This document shows positions 34,308-46,713 of a DNA stretch of 64,000 nucleotides, piece after piece. The position numbers and the translations under genes were made by a program. The stretch is taken from NCBI RefSeq assembly GCF_000346465.2, contig NC_034009.1, positions 44,438,649 through 44,502,648 of the forward strand, written 5' to 3'. The stretch is from Prunus persica. Taxonomy: Eukaryota > Streptophyta > Magnoliopsida > Rosales > Rosaceae. The notes under the pieces were generated by a model that searched no databases, had not been told where the DNA came from, and was given only the letters and a program-made list of their open reading frames with translations. The first letter of the stretch is position 1; each line of letters opens with the position of its first letter.

Positions 34308-35730
34308 GGTTAATACTTAAATACGTGTTAACTCTACCAATTAGCAGCAGCAAGTGGTAACCCAATCTGCACAAAGGGAAGTAAGAACCATATGTAAATA
34401 ACCATGAAACAATCTAAACTAAACTGTATATCGGAAATGTTATTTATCATACATCCAAATTTCTACTTTAGAAACTGAACAATGCACAGAATAAAATAAC
34501 CATATTCTGCAGGATCAAATTTACTGCCTATTTGGGGAGAATGGAAAGGGTTATAAAGTCTGGAATTGATTATGGGTTGCACACAACAAAACATATTGCA
34601 CTAATTGAGTGGTGAGTTGAGTTTGGAGATTCAAAATCATATCTTTGCTGTTTGTCTTCCCAAACCAAGCCAGCTCATTGAAAAAAACCAACTCGAAGTC
34701 TTTGCCGACAGTGACAAGGGAAACGATAATAGGGAAAGGAAATAAACTCCATTGGAATGTATTTATGCCCGTGCAGGCAGTGTAAAAATGCATAAATAAT
34801 CAAATTATCCAGAAGAATATACCTTATAAGCAACACTCTTTTTCACCCTTAGAAATTAATGTAAATGATCCAGCTTAGGACAGCACTAAAGAATATTAAT
34901 ACTACTACTCTTATGAAAATATTCAACAGTGAAATGAGTTGTACATGCAGCAAGTTAGAGAAGATATCAAATTTGCAGATAGAAAACAGAACACAGATGA
35001 AACTTGAAGAACCAAATCCAGCATATACTTTTACCAGTGAACGCAAACAGAAGCTGCATCATTTTTTAGAAATTGAAATCAACCCATTGGTAAGAAAACA
35101 GCAGATGAGAATTTATCCCACACCCAACTTCAAGTTCTACGCTCACAGCGACAAGAATCCCAAAACCCACATGAAAATTTGTCATTTCTAACTTGAAGGG
35201 GCCAAATTCCTCCCTTGAATACGCTATCCAAGTGTTTAAGCAAATCTTGGAAGTATAAACAAGTACTTGAACAAAATAAAAACCAGAAAAAAATTAACGT
35301 TACAGGAAAAAAGAAAAGAAAAAACCAAACACGGAATGAATAAAAGAAGCTAAGATAGCGTACCAGTGACTCAGTGGAAAAGCTGAGTATCAGAACTTGA
35401 GAGGAGATGGGATTAGAGTTTTGGGCATTTGGCTTCATCTTTCATATATACATGTATGTATGTATGAACAAGTACCAAAATTTACCCCAACAATAAATAT
35501 TCTTCTTTTTATTTACTACCCTTTTCTTCTTCTATTCAAATATGTGGTTAGAAAAGAGAGGAGGACAGTGAGTAGTTGAGGGGTGTGAATAATGTATGCT
35601 CTCTCTCTCTCTCTCTCTCTCTCTGTGGTGAAGCAATAAAAAGGCAAAATCCAATGTCACATCTGCAGGTGAGATTTTACTGAGAGTGAGAGAAGTGTAA
35701 CTGTGAGAGTGTGACAGAGAGGACAAAGCA
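34308..35730 (-). promoter_or_regulatory. 5' UTR, leader intron and promoter side
   Basis: Donor ACTG|GTACGC at 35364/35363 and acceptor GTGCAG|ATTGGG at 34367/34366 define an intron of about 1 kb in the leader of the acidic membrane protein gene. The upstream exon contains (CT)n at 35600-35624. Leader introns of this kind often raise expression (inference). Confidence 0.6.
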
Positions 35731-37524
35731 TTAAAATCAAGTTGGCTTCTTTTTGGGGGACTATGGACTATGACGACTCCATACTGCCGATGCCAAATAC
35801 GACATTCTACACGTATTCTGATAATGTTAATTTCTTTTGTTACTAAAATCTAAACCAAATATTTTATTTTGTTTCATTTAAGAAAAGGAGGGGTGTTAGA
35901 TACTTCGAGAAAAGTAATGATCTTGTTGATCAGATTGGCATCAAGTCTACCAATGAGGGGAGATTATGTTCGACTTGTTGAAAAACTTTTACCCCAGCGT
36001 TTAAGAAATTCTATATATACTAAAACCCAATGCAACAAAACACTGTAGTTAAGCACAGTGTAATGACGAAAATGCCCCTCATTTTTCTGTTTTTTTTTTT
36101 TCCTGCAGCACAATAAATTGACGAAACTGCCCTTGTTTTAACTATTTGAGAGGGATTCAAGTAGTATCTATGTGGAGTTCAAACATTGCTCGAGGGGTCT
36201 CAAATGACTATTTTATTTCTAAATATGAAAAGAAGAAACCCAAAGTTTTATGTTTCAAGAAAAGGAGTATATCTATATTGATAGTGTCAATTTATCACTT
36301 ACATTTTTTCTTTTTAAACCAATTTTCCTCATGAATTATACAAAAATGTTCAATCTATCCCCATCGTCAAATTCCTAGCAATTCTATTAACAATACCGTC
36401 AAATAAAGTTACATTCACACCTTTGAGCGTCTCTTTCTTTACATATTTGATTAATATGAGGTAAATGGGGGTTCGAGTCATAAAGAATATGACGTAAGAG
36501 TTAACAAAAAAAAGAAAGATCAACTACATAGAACCCCCTCAATTTGGTGTGCTTCCAAATAGTCCTGAGTACAAGTCCCCCTAATACTCGTGTAAATAAA
36601 TTTTCCTCTCTCCGTTTCTAACTTCGGCTAAAAAAATAAAAAAATATTTGGATATAAATAAGTCAAATAACACAACTGATTTGATTCGGTTAATTTGGAC
36701 CAATCTAAAACAGTTCGGTTTGGTTTTTAGCTGAAGTTAGACCAGTCAACACTTTTTTTCCGGTTATTTTTAATCCGGTTCAGGTCCGTTTACCTGTTCA
36801 TCGTTTTTTTACCCACCCCTAGGTTGAATCATTACAAGGCTTATTGATGATAAACTTCTTTTCAAACAACATTTGAGTCAGTGAGGGGTGAGACCACCCA
36901 AAAGGGAGCGAAGTCCCAGTCGCAGAGGACCATCACGCTAGACTACTCCTCACCCAACAACAAAAGCAATAACCACAAACAAGTGGCGCGACAACAAAAC
37001 AAGAGAAATCAACAAACCTTAGGCCTAAGACCAGATGCGCAGTTTCCACATCTATTTCATGGCACACGTAACTTGAACCTTGTTTCTTTGTAAAAATCCA
37101 AGACATCCTCGTTCTAACATATGACCCAAAATCACGGTAACAATAACCAATAGTAAAATTCACTTCTTATGACCCGCGGAGCTGTCTCATGGAGTGACAG
37201 AAGTAGTAGATAGTTTAAACATGCTTCAAATGGAACAATAGCAGCTACTGCTTGCTTCTGGGTAGCCCAAAATTTGACCTTGGTTTGGCAGATGCGACTT
37301 AAAAATCTACAACAATTCAAATTGTTAAGTAAATAATCAGAATAGTAAGGGAAATAAGGAAAAACAAACATTGACAAGCTTGCTAGGGTGAATAAACCCA
37401 TGCACGTGAAAAGAAATCACTGAAAGTCAAGAAAGATATCATTGCTTGCACATATACCTTGAATTTGGTTGTTTTGGATTTACAGACCGCAAAAACATAA
37501 GAAACTTCTCTGCAGATACTTCTC
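35731..37524. other. Intergenic; hAT-like end and satellite words
   Basis: At about 36640-36822 GGTTCGGTTTGG-type words run to ACCCACCCCTAGG, a hAT-like right terminus; I found no left end. Nothing else recognisable. The last part is the 3' flank of TFCE. Confidence 0.45.
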
Positions 37525-40500
37525 TTAACTCTCTTCATCTACAAGAATGGTTGATTCATTGCCAATCCCAAGGTCCGTTAAAGTTGCCATTTCATCATCA
37601 AGCAACATTGGCAAAGGAGAACCCTGAAAATTTAGGAAAAATATATATTTACTGCAGCAGAAAGTGATGATACTGGCAAGAGTCCTTCCTTTCTACGTTC
37701 TGGTAGCAAGCAATTCTTTAGCTTATAGAATTTAAGTACTGGAGGTAGCAACTGGTGCATTTGTATTACTTTTAAAATGTTGTTCCACGGTGAGATCAAA
37801 GACATCTATATTAGAATTAAATTATGTATTAAGGGTAGTTTAGGGTTTTCCTCTCTTTTGGTTTTCAATAATTTTGACATTTTCTTCTCAATCAAAAGCA
37901 ACCAGTGGGAATGGCAGTATAATGACATGCTATTCTCAACAACACGAACTTACTGATATTGTTTAAATCAACAATAACAAATGATATATTGTGTAAGAGG
38001 GAGGGCAAACCTCTTCTTGAAGAAACAATTTCAGCTTGATAGACTTCAGCTTGAAAAAGCTTTCACAAAGAATTTTTAGCTTACCAACCTAAAAAACAAA
38101 AAGAATGTAGAGTTTTTAAGATACATCCAACAAGACTTGTAATTTAGAGAAAGAGAGTGGGACCATAACCGTTGTGGCGCCTGGGAGTTTCTTCGTCAGT
38201 GACGGCTTCTCACCAATAGATGCTCCCACACATTTCAGGGTAATAGCTGCATAAAATTGTAGATTGGTTTGATAGTCCTTGAAAGAAGCTAATTTTAAAT
38301 ATATAAAAAACAATTTGAAGTTCCTACATAGAAGTCCTGAAGCCATTTTCTGAGGGCCTGCTGCTCCAACTAATGGCTTTTCATCTTCAATTCCATGAAA
38401 ACCCTTAAGCTCCGCAAACCTGTAACAAACCAAAGGTTCATGAGATGGAAGTATTTGATTCCTTCCACCATCAGCAGATGTCATTTTTGGTGGCAACCAC
38501 TAGTGGAATTAATGTCCCAAACCCAAGGCGATTGAATGTGCATTCAAGGGAACAAGGAAAATCTGAAAGGAAGTTTAGGAAAGGTAAATCATTTATTTAT
38601 CCCAGCTCTTATAGCCCTCAGAAATTGTGTGTTTCAACATGCAAAAGTGTGGTCATATGCTAAGCTGTCAATGAACATCTACTATTAATTCAACGCTGTG
38701 TGAATTCAGAATGTCAAAAGACATCCGAAAGTAGTCAGTTTTGATAATCTAGAGCACTGAAACTCATGATGCAAGCAACAAAGCTCTTGCACAACAAAGT
38801 AATCCAAGTTGATTAAAAGAAAATGAAAAAATAAACACCACACAATTTGATATAACCATTTCCAAAATAATAACACAATTCTTCAATGAGCCAAGGCTCT
38901 CAGGAACAACATAGGAAAAAATAAAACTACATGGGATGCCCCTCATGATCTTTTTCTTTTTAAACAAAAAGACATAAAAGATTAACTTGATAAAGACAGA
39001 TACCTAGGATGAAGCCACTGGAGTTCTTTGCTATTTCCTTGCATTTTTGACATAACTAATCGGACATACCTGCAAACAAAATAATTACAGTTCAGAGAGA
39101 AAAACTAACTCCTTTTTTTCTTTTGGCAAAAGACTAAGAAAAGTAATTCATACATGAATAAGAATAACTTCCCTGAACCAGAATTTTAGGGAATGCTATT
39201 GCACTCAGCTTAACATCAGAACTGTTAGTCATGCATTTATGATCCCTTGTCACCAATCAGTGAAGAGCACAACCAATGACTTGGTCAACTATTATGCAAA
39301 CCCAAAAGTTTGATTGAAAAAGGAGACAGGAAACTAAACCTACAAAATTAGACTTAAAAGATTAACAAACACTACAAACGTGGTTTCCAGCTGAAGCATA
39401 AAAATGTTTTGATCTCTTTATGAGCCGCCTCCAGGAATACTTAAGGGCCAGCTGAGCCCTTAAAAAAATATGCATATATATACACACATATCCATCAATT
39501 CTGATGGAAAGAGCAAGTGATGTTCAACATCTCTATTGTAGAAGTGGTGATATGAAACTGAAACATTCTTCGTTTTGTTTTACTAAATATAATAAATAGA
39601 ATTTCCATATTGAGAGCCTGAGGCTGAGACTAACAGGTCCTGACAATTAAAGAAGCAATCTTGGGCTACAGAAACCTAAAAGCCCTACATAAAAGTGTGC
39701 ACTTGTGGTGGTAAACTAAGCTGAAGGATGAACATGAGAAAAAAGAGGCATACCGAATCTCTGACTCTTTTCTTTCACGAGAACTAACCTGAAAGATATG
39801 TTAGACAAACTATATCAGATAATGAAAGAAGCAAATTTGGAGTTCATAGGACCTCGAGGTTTACCTCACTCCCATTCAACATTTCAACTTTAGCTAAACG
39901 GGCAACCAAAACAAATCGTGGGATTCCACCTTGTCCAGGATCAGCCACTGGATTCTCAGAAAGCCTGATATCCTTTAATAACAAAAGAAGAATGAGCAAG
40001 CCAGAGACTAGAAAACTAGGAGAGATCTATGTGATTTATTTATGTGAAAACTAATGAGGAAAAGCAGATTGATTTTATTAACACATAAAATTCCCAAAAA
40101 AAAAAAAAATCCTTAATTGTGTCAACTAAAAATTTATCCATGTTGAAATACCAGCCCTTCTAGCAGTCATACCTCTCCCCCTTGTTAAATGGGTTCATGA
40201 GTACGACTCCTCAAAGAACAGGTAGTTGAACCCAAAATAAAGGGAGTATGATGGAGTGAATGGTTTGATCAATGAATATTGTCATGTTGTTCCAAGCATT
40301 GGTAATAAAAATAATATAAAAACAATCCATGTCAAAAACAATTTTTTGTTGTTGTACCCAATTTCATATATCCAAGGGGTGTTTGAGGAGCAAGGGAAGG
40401 AAGAGTCCTAATATGGTAAATTTCAGACATCTACTTTCCTCTTCTTTTTACTTTTTTTGTTTTGGCCTGGTGAAGAAAGCCCTTTACTATAAATAAAGTA

Positions 40501-43500
40501 CCGATGAAAATAAAGAAATAAAGAAACCAACATCTGTACAAGACATTTACAAGATCTCAGAGGACATCGAACGAGAAGTATATGTATGCACGATCTACCA
40601 TTTGCACAGTTTTTATTTAATATACTTAGCACAGGCAGACCAGGTTCAATTTATATTGCAGAAAAACTACAGCAGGCATCAATAGAGGCCAGATCCTCAA
40701 TGTTGAAAGTCACCAGGTCTAATAACACAAATTTCAGACAAAATCTTACCACTAGTTGTGGGAATGAGTTTAGCGAATCAATAGAGGCCAGATCCTCGAT
40801 GTTGTTGCCACCTGGAGCATGTTATGAGTAACCAATAAGTCACCGGACTCATTACACAAATAGCAAATGAAGGTTGCATGAGTAATACAAGAGTTGTGAT
40901 AAGTTACCAAGAAGAAGGCAACGCAAATTCTGAAATGGCTTATGGCTTTCCTCACATGAGTCATAACCATTTAGCAGTTCATGCATCATTCCGTCATCAG
41001 GATAAAAGACTCGAATCAAACTGTTATTGCTCAAATGAAGCTGCTCCAAGCTGGATGCAGAGGCAATTTTTTTAAAATTTTAAAGAAAATATGGCAACGT
41101 CAGAGACATTTACACTTGCAGATATTTTTCTACTTAAAACACTACCGATCAATCTAACTAGCGTCCTATGATTTTTGTACCAGAGGTCAATAACCCAAAA
41201 GTAAGTACTTGCATCTCCTACCAATACCAACAGGTGTAAGATAGAGGTTTAAAGCTCTCTTGGCAGCATCTATACTACGTCAGGTTCGCTATTTTCATGT
41301 AAAAGCGCTGTACCCACTCAACCACTATAAGAGGGATCATGCCATGGAGAGAGTAACTAGCACGGCTAACCAATAAGTCACTCATGTGCAATTCTTACTA
41401 AGCCCTGCAAAGGATGGAGATGAATCCATATCCGTTGGTCACAAAGTGAAGACATACCCCAAACCTATCTTTTTTTATTGAATAGAAACATTTTGTATTC
41501 AAAATTAGAAACGATCAAAAGAGAGGACAATTAGAACACAGACAAAAAGAAGAAGCAATAGCCAATGAAACAAACACAAGGCCACGCAACACAGAAAACA
41601 TAACAGCCAATCAAAAAGACAACCCCTTAAGACACTACAGCCAGCAGATCCCCCAAACCTATCTTAAGTTCTATACTTTTCATTTGTCAGGACTCAGGAC
41701 CAACCCAAGATTCGTTCCAACCCCAGCCCCTCTCCAATTTCAAAGTAATTACTGTAGTGGAAGGAATATAAAATTGTTACTACCTTCTTAGCTGTGAAAG
41801 TTTCAAGATTTCATTCCAATCAGCTATACAATTGTCTTCCAAATTCAGAAGGCGCAAATAATCAAATCCCAGAACTGCAAAAGATGATGCAGGCTGGAAA
41901 AGAAGGCAGACCAAAAGCAGAGCTATACAGTCAAAATGCATTTGTTTGAGAATTTATATAAAGACAACGAAAACAATTATATAACTAAGGAAAAAAAAAA
42001 TTTGAAACTCCGAAACATTTTCATTGAGAAGAAACAAAATGATTTACTGGTTTGAGATGAACCAACCATTGCATCTTTTTCTTTGCCATTTACAGGTTAA
42101 CCTACTGATCCATAATTTACCATTTCTGTTTGATGAAGGGTTTGCCAAGTGTTAGATGTTATGTTCAGATTTTACAAACCTAAAGTGAGCTAGCTATTAA
42201 TGTGATACTCTGTTCTGTTTATATACTTTCTGAAAGTATCTGAGTGCCACATCTTACACTATTCTTAGCTAGCTATTAATGTGATACACTATTCTATTTA
42301 TATACATAAACACACAAAATCACCTACAAGGCGCTGCGGATCTCTCAATCGCATTGATCACATTGACCACACGGTGGAATCAGTGGATCAATGGCATTGA
42401 AGGGCATTGTACATCCCAGACATTACACAGGCGAAAATCCTCTTACACACACATACATGGCACAATGAAACACAAGATAATAAAATCTACTGTTAAAAGT
42501 AATATATTTCTCGTGGAAATATACCACCACCAAGAATTTCAGATAGCATACCTCTATTGTGCTTATTTTATTCCCCATCAGATGTAGTTCTTCAATTTCT
42601 GGCAAGGACTGTTTGAGTATTTCAACCTGCCACATCAAACAGACAATATCAGGCTATTTGATATAGAAAAGCAAATAGTAAAAAGAATAAAACTAAAATG
42701 GTGTAGGAGAAAGAAAAAAAAAGGCACCTGGGTCCAATTTATGCCAATATTGTTTAACACTAAAATGCGGATGCGTTTTAAATGTGGCAACCCAACCATA
42801 TCGTGTGCCATTAAGTTGTAAGATAAATTGAGGGCAAAAAGATCTGCCAATTGTTCACAGATTGTGCTAACATCCTGCAAGCAAAGATTAATTCAAATAC
42901 AGTAAAGGTCAGCCCCCAGCAACTTAAGAAACAAAGCCATTAAAAAATAAATTCGTGCATGCAAACATGTATGCCAAGAAAAGCTCTATTTAGTGAGACT
43001 AGAAGAGTGCACTAACAAGTTAACAAACACACATGAGATCACAAGTTGGCTGATTATAGTACGAAATTAACAATAACTCAATCAAATGATTTTAATTGTA
43101 TTAAATGTGTCCGTTCAAAACAAAAGGACAGACAGACAGATTGAAATTTATATGGTTAAAATCTTCAGGGAAGTTGGTATTCCCCACATTTCATCCTTCT
43201 TTGCTGAAATTGGAAGATACAGAGCCTTGCCTCGCAAGGTTCAAGTTTTTGCTTGGTTAGTTGCCTATAGAAAAGTTAACACCTGCTATATGAGACCAAA
43301 TGCTTTGTTTTTCTTCTCAGTGGTGTTAAACTTTGTAGAGCTGGTAGAAAAAGTACAGATCACCTGATTCTTCATTGTCCAATAGCTTTAATCTGTGGCT
43401 GAGATTGTTTAGAGAAGGACATGTAAATTGGGTAATTCCAGCTGGTTGTGCTTCATTATTTTGTGAGCTTTTCGGTAAGCAGGTAAAAGTTCTGAGCGGC

Positions 43501-45734
43501 TGTAGGGTGCTGGCAGTTTTTCGAGTAGTTTGGTAAGAAAGTAAACAAAACTCTTTTTAAGATCTCAATATATGATGAAGAAATGATAGGTAGTTCTTTG
43601 GTTATAGCTTTACAGGATTAGTTGTACAGTGCAGTCAAGAATTAGCAACGTCTCTTAAAATCATCACGTTAAACTTCAAAAAACTGCTATTATTCACCAT
43701 TTTCATCATGGATGCTAACATTCTAACAAGTTCCAGAGGAAAAGTCAAACATGTAACCATCCTTTAAAAAATGCCAGTGGCAGACCGAAATTTTCTAATA
43801 GTAGAAAGTAAACAAATACCAGTATCTCCTTTCAGCATTAAATTATAAGCGAAACAAGGGAAAAAGCACTAGTCCATAAAACAACAGGTAAGAACCAGAC
43901 GAGTAAATGCACAGAAAATGATAATGCAATAGCAGTAAACAAACACAATGTATCCTGTTTTTCAAGAATGTGCTAACACACTAAAACTACTTCCTAGTAC
44001 GGGAAACAAAGTGGATTTCAATGGCATTTGCATGTACCTTCCATTCTGAAATTAGATTTCCAGTCAAGTCAAGCTCCTTTAAATCTGCAATAAAAGCATC
44101 ATCATTGTTTTGGATGAGTATATATATTAGTCTACACACACGCATGGGCAAGTGTCCAGTCCGATTGTGTAATAGATTCTATTAATATTAAGAGTGAACC
44201 ATTCATGAAGATTGGACTAGACTTGAACAAGAATACACATGACATGGTAGTAAGTATATATAGAAATGAACGCACACTATCTTGTTTCTAGCTTATTCTA
44301 AGAGAACCACTCATGAGTCCTGAAGATGGGATGGAGCTAGGGTGGAACTGGAATAACAGGAAATAATGTACTTAGTTGTTTGGACCCTAAACACATAGGA
44401 CCGGGATCCAATTTCCAACCTAAAAACTGATGCATACACTTTTGTGGAGGAGAGGATCTCAATTATAAAAAATTAAAAACTCAGCCGTTTGATTTCATAA
44501 GGACTTGAAACCTTGAACAGAAAATGAGGAGAAACATCTGCACATTTGCAGAAAGACAAAGCTCAGCACGCAACAGGATTAGTAACTTCTTATCTGACAG
44601 ATAAAAGCATAAACCAATTCATGCATACAATAAAATAAAATAAAAAAACAAACAAATGGCTAAGCATTTAAGTCTTGGCCTTAAGCCTTATTATGACTAG
44701 AAAATGAGTCAATCAGTTAAAATAAATTTTTGAGCTTCAGGGTTCCACTATCTAATGCATTTGGATAAAGCATATTTCTTCCTTCATTGAACTGTTAAGT
44801 TCATAAAATGGAGACAAATAAAACTTACTAGGCACATTAGTACTGATATCACATGGGACTCCAGGAGAGCTAACACCCAAATAAGATACCGATGCACTCG
44901 TCAACTCCTCTAATCGACTTAGCTTGTCTTGAATTTTTTCTTTGCCAACAAGTTGAACATTTACACGCTTGTTGCTCGCTGAAAGGACATACATTTCATC
45001 TACAACACAAGAAGGAACGTAATAATAAGACAGTATTTCACAGTTTCTATGAATGTTACCCATTTCAAGCAAAATGCACATACCAAGCATTATCTTATTA
45101 GCCATTATACCAACTGGAAATTAATATTTGCAAAATGAACCAAATATTCAAGCTAAATTCACATTTAATCCATTTATGACTAAAATCTGAGAAATGCTAT
45201 ACAAGTTAACAACTAAATGTAGCATCATTATACAATACCAAGTTTCACACAGAACATTTCAGTAAATTTCAATTTTTTTTCTATAAAAAAACGCATTTCA
45301 TTTCCAGCAGTTTGTAACATTTGCCACTGTTTTCCTTTTTTATTGTCTTTTTTCTGTCTGAAATTTTGCCACTGTTTTCAGAGCAACTAAATGAGCAAAA
45401 ATGGAACTGATAAAACAGACATACCCTCTTCTTCTTTAGTCGTGTCACCTCGGTATCTGAGCTGAAGAGCTTGCAACAACGAAATGCCAGAGCTGAGATT
45501 CTGGGACCGAACAAAAGACCCGGATTGTTCGGACCTTGCCTGGAAGTATTGAACCCCATTGATGGTCCCATCGTGCTTGCCCTCTCCATTGTCCCAATCA
45601 ACTCCGACCCATGTGCCCGAATAGCCTTGGACAGGTCCCACATACCTCACTGTCCCAATTCGACGTGGATCACCTGATGAGTGGACTCGCTGCCCGATTC
45701 TGAAGTCAGGCTTTGACTCGGATGATTCTTGCAT
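37525..45734 (-). CDS. TFCE: Tubulin-folding cofactor E
   Basis: Fifteen coding exons in phase: 45734-45425, 44999-44829, 44084-44038, 42874-42728, 42626-42552, 41893-41784, 41050-40908, 40811-40750, 39972-39865, 39788-39754, 39069-39004, 38419-38328, 38246-38170, 38088-38011 and 37623-37525. They give 540 residues (Arabidopsis PFIFFERLING is about 530). Residues about 8-90 are a CAP-Gly domain (FRIGQRVHSSGDPRRIGTVR, GKHDG, then QSGSFVR). Residues about 150-380 are leucine-rich repeats (NLKELDLTGNLISEWKDV, EELHLMGNKISTIE, LRLLNLEDNCIADWNEI). Residues about 460-540 are a ubiquitin-like domain (ITLKCVGASIGEKP ... ILVDEES). The cofactor binds alpha-tubulin and, with cofactors C and D, assembles alpha/beta-tubulin dimers in the cytosol. 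I took the ATG at 45734; the longer frame starts with TTG. A leader intron (46397-45784) precedes it. Introns 3 and 6 hold retroelements. No coding defect seen. Confidence 0.95.
41457..41665 (-). mobile_element. Short retroposon with 15-bp target duplication
   Basis: CCCCAAACCTATCTT occurs at 41457-41471 and 41651-41665. Between them (41472-41650) is a minus-strand T/G-rich sequence ending in ATTCAATA plus A residues, the shape of a truncated LINE or a SINE inserted by target-primed reverse transcription. It lies in TFCE intron 6. Confidence 0.8.
43130..43560 (+). mobile_element. LINE remnant, zf-RVT region
   Basis: Plus-strand translation in pieces gives ALPRKVQVFAWLVAYRKVNT, then CRAGRKSTDHLILHCPIAL with frame changes, the zinc-binding end of plant L1-type reverse transcriptase ORF2. 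It sits in TFCE intron 3, antisense to the gene, and is degenerate. Confidence 0.7.
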
Positions 45735-46713
45735 TTTCTTCTCTTTCTTTTGCAACGTAGTCTTCTGGTTATGTTGTGTATATCTGAAGCAAATAACTAA
45801 GCGCTTGTTGTTTGAGGAGGATGATTGAATGTAAAGCTTTGTACTCGATGGTGAGTGAATGTTATCTTGTTACCTAAGCTAAATTAGGCAGAGCAATGAC
45901 TGACACTAATCATCCCCTTCTGAGTTCGGCGTGAATTTTTGCTGATGGATTGACCAGGTTGGGTTTGGATACGGATATAGACAATACTATGAAGAGATCT
46001 GAATGAAAACCCATCATAAATATATATAAAAACTTGATACACCTTGAGCAAAGTTGTAATACTTTTGTAGACAGAAGGTGAATGAAAACCCATAAAAAAA
46101 TCAACCCAGATCATAAATAAAAAAAACTTGATAAACCAGCATTCTTTTGTAGAAAATCAGCATTTTTCATAAACTTCTGTAATACCCAATTCATAAATAA
46201 ATAAATAAAGACAAATTCTATAAGGCCCATCAAAATAAAATTCATTCTACAAAATCAATGATTATGAAAATACATAAATCAAAACAAAATTGGCCTGAAC
46301 CCAATGAACAGTATGGTCCCTACCCTAAATGCCATGAACCCATTCAACAAGATAAAATTAATTAATGAAAAAACTAAATCAATAAACAAAGATGTACCTG
46401 ATGCAGATGAGATTACAAGAAGCAGAAGATGCTGGAGGAGCACAGGAGGCGCCTTGACGCCACTGCAAGATGGTGAGACTGATAGAGAGTGAGAGTGAGA
46501 GAGGGTGTGCTGGGGTTTTTATTTTTTTTTAAAGTTGTTTTAAGTGAGGCACGTCAATGGCATACAAGGGTGAAACTGTAAAAACGGAGAAAATCAACAG
46601 TGACCGGGAGTTGGGTTTTGCCTTCGGCTTTCGTTTCATTTCGTCTCTCTCTCTCAGTGACCTGAGCAACAACATATTACTCTGTATCAGCGATCGAATC
46701 GATCTTCGCAGCC
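45735..46713. promoter_or_regulatory. Shared intergenic region of TFCE and PME1
   Basis: The two ATGs are 979 bp apart and point away from each other. The TFCE leader exon runs on the minus strand at about 46500-46398 (donor CATCAG|GTACAT). That leaves roughly 200 bases before the PME1 start for both promoters, including CTCTCTCTC at 46645. A bidirectional promoter is likely. No TATA box is clear on either side. Confidence 0.6.
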
